Origin: Bog-532 sp965277615
GTDB lineage: Bacteria; Actinomycetota; Actinomycetes; Streptosporangiales; Streptosporangiaceae
Assembly (NCBI GenBank): GCA_965277615.1
Contig: CBDIDG010000003.1
Span: 310,001 to 374,000 of the forward strand
Direction: 5' to 3'
Length of the DNA: 64,000 nucleotides
The position numbers and the translations under genes are program-made. Shown in pieces: positions 9,886 through 18,496 of this stretch (positions are counted from its first letter, which is position 1; every line of letters starts with the position of its first letter). The notes under the pieces were generated by a model. That model did not search any database and was not told the origin of the DNA. It saw only the letters and a program-made list of their open reading frames with translations.

Positions 9886-11445
9886 ATGGAAAACGGCGGC
9901 CGACGGAGAGCACAGGTGGCTAGTGTGCCGCCGGCCCGCCCCTGGCGGCGGGTGGCCCGCACCTCCATTTACTTTGTGACCTGCGTCCTTTCGGCCCTGG
10001 TGCTCGCCGCGAGCGGTTTTTCCTACTTTGTCGTGAGCGACGTCAACAGCATCGGCTCCTCGCACGCGATCTCGGGCGGAAGCTCGATCGGGGCGCAGAA
10101 CATCTTGCTGATGGGCCTGGAGAGCCGGCGCGACTGGGACGGCAACGTGCTGCCGGCCAGCGTCCTCAAGGCCCTGCACGCGGGCAGCGTGCAAGGGGTC
10201 AAGAACGGCGTCGGCGGCAACGACACCAACACGCTGATCCTGATCCACATCCCGGCGGGCGGGAAGAAGGCCATCGGCTTCTCCATCCCGCGCGATGACT
10301 GGGTGACCTTCGCCGGCACCGTCGGGCCGCAGCAGCACGGCAAGATCGACCAGGCCTACGGCGTCAGCATGTTCTACCAGCAGCAGAAGCTGAAGCAGCA
10401 GCAGCCGAACATCAGCCAGAACCAGCTCGCGTTCCAGGGCAACGAGGCCGGCCGGAAGGCGGCGGTGGACACCGTCGAGCAGCTCACCGGCGTGCACATC
10501 GACCACTTCGCCGAGGTCAACCTGGACGGCTTCTACGAGCTGGCCAACGTGCTGGGCGGGGTCGAGGTCTGCCTCAACCACGCCGTCTCGGACAAGAACT
10601 CCGGCGCCGACTTCAAGGCCGGGTACCAGCACCTGAACGCGGCCCAGGCGCTGGCCTTCGTCCGTCAGCGCGACGGGCTGACCAACGGCGACCTGGACCG
10701 GACCCACCGCCAGCAGGCGTTCCTGGACTCGGTCATGATGCAGCTGCGGAGCCAGGGCGTGCTGGGCGACCTGACCAAGCTGCAGGCGCTGCTGTCCGTG
10801 GCCAAGCAGTACGCGATCACCGACTCGGGCTGGAACCTGCTCAACTTCTCCTCGCAGATGTCCAGCTTGACCGGCAGCAACCTGGTGTTCCACACGCTGC
10901 CGATCCAGGCCTACGCCACCATTGACGGCCAGGCCGCCAACCAGATCAACCCGGCCCAGATCAAGACCATCGTGCAGCAGGCGTTCTACCCGGCCCCGGC
11001 CCCGACCACTTCGAAGTCGTCCAGCGCGCCGCCGGCGCCGGGCACCGCGGCCGCGCAGACCGTGGTGGACGTGCTCAACGGCGGCGACACCGGGGGCCTG
11101 GCCGGGCTGGTCTCAAGCGCCGTGGTCAAAGCCGGTTACCAGGCCGGGCTGATCGAGAACACCACCGCGCTGGCCAGCACCGAGGTGCTCTACGGCACCG
11201 GTGAGGCCGCCAACGCCAGCTCGCTGGCCTCGGCCTTCGGGGTGACCGCCACGGCCAGCCCCTCGGTCGCGGCCGGCCACATCGAGATCAAACTCGGCGC
11301 CGCCACCACCTCCGCGCCGGTGATCAGCTCCGGTTCGGCCGCGGCCGGAACGGGCGCCAGGGCGTCGTCGTCCGGGGTCATCCCGACCGCCGGCCCGCAG
11401 GGCGGCGCCATCGGGTCCGCCAAGGGCATCCCCTGCGTGAACTGA
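9886..11445 (+). CDS. LytR-CpsA-Psr (LCP) family glycopolymer ligase with LytR_C domain
   Basis: LCP enzymes transfer undecaprenyl-linked glycopolymers such as arabinogalactan or teichoic acid to peptidoglycan, outside the cytoplasmic membrane. The 519-residue protein has a basic N-terminus, one transmembrane helix at about 28-50, then the LCP domain with NILLMGLESR, NDTNTLILIHI, FSIPRDDWV (lipid-phosphate binding arginine), the conserved LDGFYELANVLGGVEVCLN and FVRQRDGLTNGDLDRTHRQQ. A Ser/Pro linker leads to a LytR_C domain at about 385-470 (VVDVLNGGDTGGLAGLVSSA). Confidence 0.92.
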   Translation: MENGGRRRAQVASVPPARPWRRVARTSIYFVTCVLSALVLAASGFSYFVVSDVNSIGSSHAISGGSSIGAQNILLMGLESRRDWDGNVLPASVLKALHAGSVQGVKNGVGGNDTNTLILIHIPAGGKKAIGFSIPRDDWVTFAGTVGPQQHGKIDQAYGVSMFYQQQKLKQQQPNISQNQLAFQGNEAGRKAAVDTVEQLTGVHIDHFAEVNLDGFYELANVLGGVEVCLNHAVSDKNSGADFKAGYQHLNAAQALAFVRQRDGLTNGDLDRTHRQQAFLDSVMMQLRSQGVLGDLTKLQALLSVAKQYAITDSGWNLLNFSSQMSSLTGSNLVFHTLPIQAYATIDGQAANQINPAQIKTIVQQAFYPAPAPTTSKSSSAPPAPGTAAAQTVVDVLNGGDTGGLAGLVSSAVVKAGYQAGLIENTTALASTEVLYGTGEAANASSLASAFGVTATASPSVAAGHIEIKLGAATTSAPVISSGSAAAGTGARASSSGVIPTAGPQGGAIGSAKGIPCVN

Positions 11446-11468
11446 ACCGTGTTAGCTAAAGAGCAGGA

Positions 11469-12044
11469 TCAGCTGATCAGGACCGGGATGCCGTCCAGCT
11501 CGACGTCGGCGTCCCGCAGCTCGGTCAGCGCGCGGGCCGTGCTGTCCGGCGCCACACCCGCGGTCAGCCCGAGCAGCACGCGGGTGCCGAAGCCGCCCCG
11601 CACCGCGTCGGCTGCGGTGGCCCGCACACAGTAATCGGTGGCGATGCCAACGATGTCCACGTCGGTGACGCCGCGCTGGCGCAGCCAGTCGGCCAGCGGC
11701 GTCCCGGCCTCGTCGGTGCCTTCGAAGCCGCTGTAGGCCGCGGCGTGCTCACCCTTGCGGAACACCGCTTCCACCCGGCTGGTGTCCAGGTCGGGGTGGA
11801 ACTCGGCTCCGGGAGTGGTGGCCACGCAGTGCGGCGGCCAGGTGTCGGCGAAGTCCGGGTGGTCGGAGAAATGGCGGCCCGGGTCGATGTGATGGTCCTG
11901 GGTCGCCACGATGTGTGCGTACTCGCCGGAATTGGTCGTGAGCCACCCGCTGATCGACTGGGCCACGAAGGAGCCGCCCGGAACGGCCAGCGAGCCACCC
12001 TCGCAAAAGTCATTCTGGACATCGACAACGATGAGTGCGCGCAC
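11469..12044 (-). CDS. pncA: Nicotinamidase / pyrazinamidase
   Basis: PncA hydrolyses nicotinamide to nicotinate and ammonia in NAD salvage. Starting at GTG 12044 the protein (191 residues) begins MRALIVVDVQNDFCEGG, the same N-terminus as mycobacterial PncA. The catalytic triad D8, K97, C139 and the metal ligands D50, H52, H58, H72 are all present. An ATG 12 codons upstream is possible but gives a non-family extension. The product feeds PncB, whose gene lies 0.7 kb away, completing the first two Preiss-Handler steps. Confidence 0.93.
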   Translation of the reverse strand: MRALIVVDVQNDFCEGGSLAVPGGSFVAQSISGWLTTNSGEYAHIVATQDHHIDPGRHFSDHPDFADTWPPHCVATTPGAEFHPDLDTSRVEAVFRKGEHAAAYSGFEGTDEAGTPLADWLRQRGVTDVDIVGIATDYCVRATAADAVRGGFGTRVLLGLTAGVAPDSTARALTELRDADVELDGIPVLIS

Positions 12045-12124
12045 ATCGCCACGGTATCGTGCCGGAAGCGCGGCCGGCACTACCGACTAGTACGGGCCAC
12101 GGGCCAGCACGGGCGAGGGGGAAG

Positions 12125-12742
12125 ATGGCCGGTTACTGGAACCACAACGTCTACTACCAGCCCTTGATCCTGGGCGCGGTGCCGCCGGGCTGCGGCAGCG
12201 CGCTCGACGTCGGCTGCGGCGACGGGCGGCTGACCTGCCTGCTGGCCGAGCGCTGCCGCGACGTGACCGGGGTCGACCGCGACCACCAGATGATCGCGCT
12301 GGCCCGCGAGCGGGCTCAGGACGTGCGCAACGTCGCCTTCATCGACGCCGAGTTCCCGGCGTTCCCGTTCGAGGAGGCCAGCTTCGACTTCATCGCCTCC
12401 AACACCGCGATCCACCACATGAACTTCGAGGCCGCGCTGATGGCCATGAACCGCCTGCTCCGCCCGGGCGGCCGGCTGGCCATCGTCGGCCTGGCCCGCA
12501 ACGCCACCACCCGCGACTACCTGCCCGACCTGATGGGCGCCCCGCTGAGCCTGGGCCTCGGCCTGACCCACGCCACCCTGCGCGCCGCCCACCGCGAGGA
12601 CCGCAGCCCCCGCTTCCCGATCAAGGAACCCACCATGACCTGGGACGAGGTCCGGGTCGCCAGCCTGCGCCTGCTCCCCGGCGTCCAGTACCGCCGCCAC
12701 CTGCTCTGGCGCTACTCCATCCTCTGGCGCAAGCCCGCCTGA
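12125..12742 (+). CDS. Class I SAM-dependent methyltransferase
   Basis: The protein has 205 residues; ATG 12125 follows GAGGGGGAAG. Motif I is ALDVGCGDGRL, the acidic residue ending strand 2 lies in VTGVDRD, and post-motif segments NVAFIDAEF and FIASNTAIHHM are present, so SAM binding is well supported. The segment LLRPGGRLAIVGL is also typical. The methyl acceptor is unknown; UbiE-like small-molecule methylation is most likely. Confidence 0.85.
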   Translation: MAGYWNHNVYYQPLILGAVPPGCGSALDVGCGDGRLTCLLAERCRDVTGVDRDHQMIALARERAQDVRNVAFIDAEFPAFPFEEASFDFIASNTAIHHMNFEAALMAMNRLLRPGGRLAIVGLARNATTRDYLPDLMGAPLSLGLGLTHATLRAAHREDRSPRFPIKEPTMTWDEVRVASLRLLPGVQYRRHLLWRYSILWRKPA

Positions 12743-12750
12743 CCGGGCCC

Positions 12751-14115
12751 TCAGTCGCGCTCGTCGCCGTTCTCGAAGATGGTGGGGATGGCCGGGTCGC
12801 CCCGCGACAGCTGCCGCGCCTGCGGCGGCAACTCGGCCAGCACCTCGCGGTGCCGTTCCCGGGCCGCCTCCAGCGGCTCGCGCCCCACGACCTCGCCCTC
12901 TTGGACCAGCGGCACCAGCAGCCGACGGTCACCCGGACCCAGATCCGGCGGGACCAGCCAGATCTCCTCGGCCAGCGCGATCCCGTGCTCGTCCCGGTGC
13001 CGCAGCGCCCACTTGCGCCCGGCATGCCCCATCTTGCCCACCGACCGCTTGGCCACCGGCCGCAGCGGCCCGGTGACGGTCCCGTCGGGCGCGGGCCCGT
13101 CCGACCGCCCCACCAGCTTGTACACCAGGCCGGCCGTGGGCGCGCCCGACCCGGTCACCAGCGAGGTACCCACCCCGTACCCATCCACCGGCGCGGTCGC
13201 CAGCGCGGCGATCGAGTACTCGTCCAGGTCGCCGGTGAGCACGATACGGGTGTTCTTGGCCCCCAGCTCGTCTAGCAGCGTCCGGACCTGGTGAGCCACC
13301 ACCGGCAAGTCACCGCTGTCGATCCGCACCGAGCCCAGGTCCGGGCCGGCCAGCTCCACCGCGGCGCGAACCGCGCGCGGCACGTCGAAGGTGTCCACCA
13401 GCAGCGTGGTCCCGGGACCCAGGGTCTCCAGCTGGGTCTTGAACGCGTGCCGCTCGTTGTCGTGGACCAGGGTGAACGCGTGCGCGCTGGTCCCGGCGGA
13501 CGGCACCCCGTACTGCCGGTGGGCCTGCAGGTTGGACGTGGTGGCGAATCCGGCCAGGTACGCGGCCCGGGCGCTGGCCACGGCGGCCATCTCGTGGGTA
13601 CGCCGCGAGCCCATCTCGATCAGCGGCCGCTTCCCGGCCGCGTTGACCATCCGGGAGGCGGCCGAGGCGATGGCGCAGTCGTGGTTGAGGATCGACAGCG
13701 TGACCGTCTCCAGGATCACCGCCTCGGCAAACGTGCCCTCGACGACGATGATGGGAGAGCCGGGGAAGTAACAGTCTCCTTCGGCGTAGCCCCAGATATT
13801 TCCGGTGAAACGGTATGATTCGAGGTACCGGAGCGTGACATCGTCCACGATGTCGGAAGCCCGGAGGAAGTCAAGATCAGCTGCGTCAAACCTGAACCGC
13901 TCCAGGGCGTCGAGCAGCCGTCCGGTACCGGCCACGACGCCGTATCGCCGGCCGTGCGGCAGATGCCGGGCGAACACCTCGAATATCGTGCGGCGCTGCG
14001 CAGCGCCGGAATGCAGGGCACCCTGGAGCATGGTCAGCTCGTAATGGTCGGTCAGCAGAGCAGTGCTGGGGCCGCCATTGGGTAGGGATGACTTGCTGTC
14101 CACCAAATTCGTCAC
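12751..14115 (-). CDS. pncB: Nicotinate phosphoribosyltransferase
   Basis: PncB makes nicotinate mononucleotide from nicotinate and PRPP, normally with ATP hydrolysis. The 454-residue protein starts at GTG 14115. It shows LLTDHYELTMLQGALHSG at the N-terminus, RRYGVVAGTGRLLDAL, EMGSRRTHEMAAVASARAAY, the TFDVPRAVRAAV and VRIDSGDLP phosphate-binding region, and KLVG/RKWALR near the end. It is divergent from clpS and close to pncA. Confidence 0.93.
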   Translation of the reverse strand: MTNLVDSKSSLPNGGPSTALLTDHYELTMLQGALHSGAAQRRTIFEVFARHLPHGRRYGVVAGTGRLLDALERFRFDAADLDFLRASDIVDDVTLRYLESYRFTGNIWGYAEGDCYFPGSPIIVVEGTFAEAVILETVTLSILNHDCAIASAASRMVNAAGKRPLIEMGSRRTHEMAAVASARAAYLAGFATTSNLQAHRQYGVPSAGTSAHAFTLVHDNERHAFKTQLETLGPGTTLLVDTFDVPRAVRAAVELAGPDLGSVRIDSGDLPVVAHQVRTLLDELGAKNTRIVLTGDLDEYSIAALATAPVDGYGVGTSLVTGSGAPTAGLVYKLVGRSDGPAPDGTVTGPLRPVAKRSVGKMGHAGRKWALRHRDEHGIALAEEIWLVPPDLGPGDRRLLVPLVQEGEVVGREPLEAARERHREVLAELPPQARQLSRGDPAIPTIFENGDERD

Positions 14116-14148
14116 GATGGAAGACTACGGACTGGGAGGTAGGCACCA

Positions 14149-14439
14149 GTGAGCGTGGCACCCTCTGAGGTGGAACTCCCTCAGTCCGGCGAGAAGACGA
14201 CGCCGGACACGCCCTGGATCACGATCGTCTGGAACGATCCGATCAACCTGATGGATTACGTAACCTACGTGTTCCAGACTGTCTTCGGTTATCCGAAATC
14301 GAAGGCGAGGAAGCTCATGCTCGACGTGCACCACAAGGGCCGGGCGGTCGTCGCCGCCGGCGCCCGCGAATCGATGGAGCACAACGTCGAGGTTCTGCAC
14401 GGCTACGGCCTGTGGGCCACCGTTTCCTCGGACTCCTGA
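14149..14439 (+). CDS. clpS: ATP-dependent Clp protease adaptor ClpS
   Basis: ClpS delivers N-degron proteins to ClpAP/ClpCP. The 96-residue protein starts at GTG 14149 with GGGAGG about 10 bases upstream. The core has WNDPINLMDYVTYVFQTVFG, which forms the N-degron pocket, then ARKLMLDVHHKGRAVVAAG and the family end HGYGLWATV. It opens the clpS-DUF2017-mec-cysO-cysM block found in mycobacteria and streptomycetes. Confidence 0.95.
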   Translation: MSVAPSEVELPQSGEKTTPDTPWITIVWNDPINLMDYVTYVFQTVFGYPKSKARKLMLDVHHKGRAVVAAGARESMEHNVEVLHGYGLWATVSSDS

Positions 14440-14441
14440 GC

Positions 14442-14472
14442 CAGGAAACCTTTTAATCAGGAAACCTTTTAA
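14442..14472. repeat. 16-bp tandem duplication after clpS
   Basis: CAGGAAACCTTTTAAT occurs at 14442 and again at 14458, directly adjacent. Each copy contains TAA. The pair lies between the clpS stop and the DUF2017 start, and the AGGAAACC part could also act as a weak ribosome site for the next gene. Confidence 0.8.
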
Positions 14473-14474
14473 TA

Positions 14475-15125
14475 ATGGATGCTTTCCGCCGGTCAAGCGG
14501 GGGCGTGCGGACGAACTTCGACGCTCCCGAGGCCTCCCTGCTCCGCAGCCTGATCGAACAGGTCATGTCGCTGCTGGATGAGGCCTCCGATGACCGCACC
14601 GACCCGGCTTTCGAGCCCGACGCCGCCACTACGGGGCAGGTCAGCCCGGGCCGGGACCCCGGTCCCGGGCACCCGGACGAGATCTCGGACGCCAGCATCG
14701 CCGACGTACCCGGCGCGGCCGAGCTGGACGCGATGCTGGGCTTCAGCCCGCGAACCCGGGCCCCGCTCGATCCGGCCCTGGCCCGGCTGCTGCCCGACGC
14801 CTACCGCGACGACCCGGACGCGGCGGGGGAGTTCCGCCGCTACACCGAGCAGTCCCTGCGCTCGGCCAAGCAGGAGGTCGCGCAGACCGTGCTGGACACC
14901 CTGCCCGCAGACGGCGGCCCGGTGAAGCTGTCCCGGGATCAGGCCCAGGCCTGGCTGCGGGCCCTGAACGACGTCCGGCTCACGCTGGGGGTCCGGCTCG
15001 GAGTGACCGAGGAATTCGAGGACGAGTGGAATCAGCTGGATCCGCTCGACCCGCGCGCGACCGCGTTCGAGGTCTACGCCTGGCTCGGCGACGTCCAGGA
15101 GAGCCTCGTGCAGGCCCTCAGCTAG
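14475..15125 (+). CDS. DUF2017 family protein
   Basis: The protein has 216 residues and starts MDAFRRSSGGVRTNF. DUF2017 features are the opening basic segment, the helix SLLRSLIEQVMSLLD and the C-terminal block LGVRLGVTEEFEDEWNQLDP with FEVYAWLGDVQESLVQAL. It always sits between clpS and the JAMM protease gene in this actinobacterial block. Its function is unknown; proximity to ClpS and to CysO processing suggests a proteolysis link only by context. Confidence 0.9.
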   Translation: MDAFRRSSGGVRTNFDAPEASLLRSLIEQVMSLLDEASDDRTDPAFEPDAATTGQVSPGRDPGPGHPDEISDASIADVPGAAELDAMLGFSPRTRAPLDPALARLLPDAYRDDPDAAGEFRRYTEQSLRSAKQEVAQTVLDTLPADGGPVKLSRDQAQAWLRALNDVRLTLGVRLGVTEEFEDEWNQLDPLDPRATAFEVYAWLGDVQESLVQALS

Positions 15126-15135
15126 GCTCGGATTC

Positions 15136-15549
15136 ATGCTGTCGATCCGCCGTGAGCTCCACGACAAGATCGTGGCCCACGCTCGCGCCGACCACCCGGA
15201 CGAGGCCTGCGGGGTCATCGCCGGCCCGGCCGGCCGGGACGACCCGGAACGGTTCATCCCGATGATGAACGCGGAGCGGTCCCCGACGTTCTACCGGTTC
15301 GACTCGATGGAGCAGTTCCAGGTGTGGAAGGAGATGGACGAGCGGGACGAGGAGCCGGTCGTCATCTACCACTCGCACACCGCCACCGAGGCCTACCCGT
15401 CCCGGACCGACGTCTCCTACGCCAGCGAGCCGGGCGCGCACTACGTGCTGGTCTCCACCCGCGACCCGGACACCACCGACTTCCGGTCCTACCGGATCAC
15501 CGGTGAGGTGATCACCGAGGAGCCGGTGGAAATCACCGACGTGGAATGA
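15136..15549 (+). CDS. mec: JAMM/MPN metalloprotease Mec ([CysO]-cysteine peptidase)
   Basis: In mycobacteria Mec cleaves cysteine from the CysO-cysteine adduct. This 137-residue protein has the complete JAMM zinc motif: E23 in DEACG, then HSHTATEAYPSRTD with H79, H81 and D92 as metal ligands and S89 in the oxyanion position. It is 11 bases after DUF2017 and before cysO and cysM. Here it may also trim the CysO C-terminus, because CysO ends two residues past the diglycine. Confidence 0.93.
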   Translation: MLSIRRELHDKIVAHARADHPDEACGVIAGPAGRDDPERFIPMMNAERSPTFYRFDSMEQFQVWKEMDERDEEPVVIYHSHTATEAYPSRTDVSYASEPGAHYVLVSTRDPDTTDFRSYRITGEVITEEPVEITDVE

Positions 15550-15635
15550 TCCCGGCAGGCGCCTAGTTGGACGCTAGAGAGCCGCGCCCCGGCTCCGAAG
15601 ACATGTCACGATCTTGCCCACTATGGAGTGTTTTG

Positions 15636-15914
15636 ATGGCCATCGACGTTCGTATCCCGACGATCTTGCGCACCTACACGGACGGTGCCAAGCAGGTAGA
15701 GGGCAAGGGCGCCACGCTGGGTGAGCTCATCGATGACATTGACGCCAGCCACACCGGGCTGAAGGAGCGGCTGATCGCCGACGGCGGGCTGCGCCGCTTC
15801 GTCAACGTGTACCTGAACGACGAGGACGTGCGCTTCCTCGGCGGCCTGGAGACGCCGGTCAAGGACGGCGACACCGTCACGGTGCTCCCCGCGGTCGCCG
15901 GCGGCGCGGCCTGA
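15636..15914 (+). CDS. cysO: Sulfur-carrier protein CysO (ThiS/MoaD family)
   Basis: CysO carries sulfide as a C-terminal thiocarboxylate for O-phosphoserine-dependent cysteine synthesis. The 92-residue ubiquitin-like protein starts at ATG 15636 behind GGAG. VYLNDEDVRFLGGLETPVKD and VTVLPAVAGG match mycobacterial CysO closely. The end is unusual: GG is at 89-90 and two alanines follow. A thiocarboxylate needs a free GG terminus, so removal of Ala-Ala is expected, probably by the adjacent JAMM protease. Confidence 0.93.
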   Translation: MAIDVRIPTILRTYTDGAKQVEGKGATLGELIDDIDASHTGLKERLIADGGLRRFVNVYLNDEDVRFLGGLETPVKDGDTVTVLPAVAGGAA

Positions 15915-15918
15915 GGCC

Positions 15919-16866
15919 ATGCGTTACGACTCGTTGCTGGACTCGGTGGGCCGGACCCCGCTGATCGGCCTGCCCCGGCTGTCGCCGGAACCTGACGTCC
16001 GGCTCTGGGCCAAGCTCGAGGACCGCAACCCGACCGGCTCGGTCAAGGACCGGGCCGCGTTCTACATGGTTGCGCAGGCGGAGAAGGACGGCCTGCTCCA
16101 CCCCGGCTCGGTGATCCTGGAACCCACCTCGGGCAACACCGGTATCTCCCTGGCCATGGTGGCCAAGCTGCGTGGTTACCAGCTGACCGTGGTCATGCCG
16201 GAGAACACCTCGGCTGAGCGGCGCCAGCTGCTGCAGATGTATGGAGCCACGATCATCTCCTCGCCCGCGGCCGGTGGCTCCAACGAGGCCGTCCGGGTGG
16301 CTAAGCGGCTGGCCGCCGAGCACCCGGACTGGGTCATGCTCTACCAGTACGGCAATGAGGCCAACGCGCGCGCCCACTACGAGACCACCGGGCCTGAGCT
16401 ATTGAGCGACCTACCCGAGATCACGCACTTCGTGGCCGGGCTGGGCACCACCGGCACGCTGATGGGCACCGGCCGGTTCCTGCGCGAGCACGTGCCCGGC
16501 GTGAAGATCGTGGCCGCTGAGCCCCGGTACGGGGAGCTGGTCTACGGCCTGCGCAACGTGGACGAGGGCTTCGTCCCCGAGCTGTACGACGAGTCGGTGC
16601 TGACCACGCGGTTCTCGGTGTCCTCGGCTGATGCCCTGTCCGCCACCCGCGACCTGCTGAACGCGGAGGGGATCTTCGCCGGCCCCTCCGCGGGCTGCGC
16701 GCTGCACGCCGCCCGGGCCCTCGGGGCCAAGGCCGCCGACGCGGGGGAGCGGGCCGACATCGCGCTGATCGTGGCCGACGGCGGCTGGAAGTACCTGTCC
16801 ACCGGAGCCTACGACGGCACGCTCGCGGACGCTGAGGGCAAGCTCGAAGGCCAGCTCTGGGCCTGA
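15919..16866 (+). CDS. cysM: O-phosphoserine sulfhydrylase (CysO-dependent cysteine synthase)
   Basis: CysM joins O-phosphoserine with the CysO thiocarboxylate. The 315-residue PLP enzyme has the Schiff-base lysine K43 in PTGSVKDR, the substrate loop EPTSGNTGIS, and the phosphate site GLGTTGTLMG. The segment YGELVYGLRNVDEGFVPELY with R212 matches the arginine that gives mycobacterial CysM its phosphoserine preference. It starts 2 bases after the cysO stop, so the two are co-translated. Confidence 0.94.
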   Translation: MRYDSLLDSVGRTPLIGLPRLSPEPDVRLWAKLEDRNPTGSVKDRAAFYMVAQAEKDGLLHPGSVILEPTSGNTGISLAMVAKLRGYQLTVVMPENTSAERRQLLQMYGATIISSPAAGGSNEAVRVAKRLAAEHPDWVMLYQYGNEANARAHYETTGPELLSDLPEITHFVAGLGTTGTLMGTGRFLREHVPGVKIVAAEPRYGELVYGLRNVDEGFVPELYDESVLTTRFSVSSADALSATRDLLNAEGIFAGPSAGCALHAARALGAKAADAGERADIALIVADGGWKYLSTGAYDGTLADAEGKLEGQLWA

Positions 16867-16902
16867 CCAGCTTCGCCCGGGGCCTGACCAGATTCACCCG
16901 GA
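16859..16902. repeat. 21-bp tandem duplication at the cysM end
   Basis: GGCCTGACCAG-TTC-CCCGG is present twice, 21 bases apart. Each copy carries TGA in the same frame, giving cysM a second in-frame stop. The duplicated copies differ by two to three bases. Confidence 0.65.
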
Positions 16903-16939
16903 GGCTGGCCCCGGCCGCCTGCGCCCCTATCCTGCTGGG

Positions 16940-17728
16940 ATGCGGCTGACCATCATCGGGTGCTCGGGCAGCTTCCCCGGCCCGGAAAGCCCGGCCTCCA
17001 GCTACCTGCTGGAGGCGGAAGGCTTCCGGCTCGTGCTCGATCTGGGCAACGGCGCGCTGGGCGTGCTGCAACGGCACGCCAGCCTGTACGACATCGACGC
17101 GGTCGCCCTGAGCCACCTGCACGCCGACCACTGCCTGGACATGTGCGGGTACTGGGTCGCCCGCCGCTACGGCCCCGGCGGCCCGCAGCCCGCGATCCCG
17201 GTGCACGCTCCCGACGGGGCGGCGCAGCGGCTCACCCTGGCCTACGGACCGGAGGCGGCGCCGGGCCGGTCCTCGGGCCCGGGCATGGCCGAGGCGTTCA
17301 CCTTCCACGCGCTGGCTCCGGGCACCCGGTCGATCGGCCCGTTCCAGGTCACCACCGCGCGGATGAACCACCCGGTCGAGACGTACGGCTTCCGCTTCGA
17401 GCACGGCGGCCGGGCGCTGGCCTACTCGGCCGACACCGGGCCCTGCCACGCCCTGGTCGATCTGGCCCGCGACGCCGACCTGCTGCTGTGCGAGGCCTCC
17501 TTTGTGGACGGCCCGGACCTGCCCCCCAACCTGCACCTGACCGGCACTCAGGCGGGCCAGCACGCGGCCCGGGCCAGGGCCCGGCACCTGGTCCTGACCC
17601 ACATCGCGCCCGGGACCGACAAGCAGCGCTCGTTCGCCGAGGCCCGCGAGGTGTACGCCGGCCCCCTGTCGCTGGCCGCGTCCGGCCAGACCTTCGAGCT
17701 CGCCCCGGTGGGCCCGCTCCCTCTCTGA
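16940..17728 (+). CDS. MBL-fold metallo-hydrolase (Rv1339-type, putative cAMP phosphodiesterase)
   Basis: The protein has 262 residues. Its metal motif SHLHADHCLD places H59, H61, D63 and H64 as in the beta-lactamase/RNase Z superfamily, and GCSGSFPGPESPASSYLL is the family N-terminus. Position between cysM and rph matches mycobacterial Rv1339, for which cAMP hydrolysis has been reported. The rhomboid and murI genes usually found between cysM and this gene are absent. The substrate here is inferred from the family. Confidence 0.85.
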   Translation: MRLTIIGCSGSFPGPESPASSYLLEAEGFRLVLDLGNGALGVLQRHASLYDIDAVALSHLHADHCLDMCGYWVARRYGPGGPQPAIPVHAPDGAAQRLTLAYGPEAAPGRSSGPGMAEAFTFHALAPGTRSIGPFQVTTARMNHPVETYGFRFEHGGRALAYSADTGPCHALVDLARDADLLLCEASFVDGPDLPPNLHLTGTQAGQHAARARARHLVLTHIAPGTDKQRSFAEAREVYAGPLSLAASGQTFELAPVGPLPL

Positions 17729-17748
17729 GACTCGGTAGTCTGGCGGGC

Positions 17749-18474
17749 ATGGCCCGACCCGACGGACGTTCCGCGACCGACCTGCGCCCGGTGAAGCTGA
17801 CCCGGGGCTGGCTTGACCACGCCGAAGGCTCAGTGCTGGTGGAGTTCGGCGCCACCCGCGTGCTGTGCGCGGCCAGCGTCCAGGAGGACGTGCCGCGCTG
17901 GCGCCGGGGCAGCGGGCTCGGCTGGGTGACGGCCGAGTACGCGATGCTGCCGCGGGCGACCAACACCCGTAACGACCGGGAGTCGGTCAAGGGCCGCATC
18001 GGCGGCCGCACGCACGAGATCTCCCGGCTGGTGGGCCGGGCCCTGCGGGCCAGCGTGGACTACAAGGCGCTGGGCGAGAACACGATCGTCATCGACTGCG
18101 ACGTGCTGCAGGCCGACGGCGGTACCCGGACCGCGGCCATCACCGGCGGCTACGTCGCGCTGGCCGATGCGGTGTCCTACCTGCGCGGCCGGAAGCGGCT
18201 GCCCGGCGACCCCCTGGTCACCTCGGTGGCCGCGGTCAGCGTGGGCATCATCGACGGCGAGCCGCGGCTGGACCTGAACTACGCCGAGGACAGCACGGCC
18301 GAGACCGACCTGAACGTGGTCTGCACCGGCGAGGGCGATTTCGTCGAGGTGCAGGGCACCGCGGAGCGCGAGCCGCTCCGCCGCGATCAGCTGAACCAGC
18401 TGCTCGATCTGGCCGTAGCCGGTTGCGGTGAGCTGACCAGCCTGCAGCTTGCTGCCCTCTCCCGGTCCCTTTGA
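17749..18474 (+). CDS. rph: Ribonuclease PH
   Basis: RNase PH trims tRNA 3' ends by phosphorolysis. The 241-residue protein begins MARPDGRSATDLRPVKLTRG and contains GSVLVEFGATRVLCAASV, the hexamer-interface and phosphate-site segment RESVKGRIGGRTHEISRLVG, and DCDVLQADGGTRTAAITGG. It is 20 bases after the MBL gene and 22 bases before rdgB. Confidence 0.96.
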   Translation: MARPDGRSATDLRPVKLTRGWLDHAEGSVLVEFGATRVLCAASVQEDVPRWRRGSGLGWVTAEYAMLPRATNTRNDRESVKGRIGGRTHEISRLVGRALRASVDYKALGENTIVIDCDVLQADGGTRTAAITGGYVALADAVSYLRGRKRLPGDPLVTSVAAVSVGIIDGEPRLDLNYAEDSTAETDLNVVCTGEGDFVEVQGTAEREPLRRDQLNQLLDLAVAGCGELTSLQLAALSRSL

Positions 18475-18496
18475 TTTTTAATAAGGTCTTTTCCCC

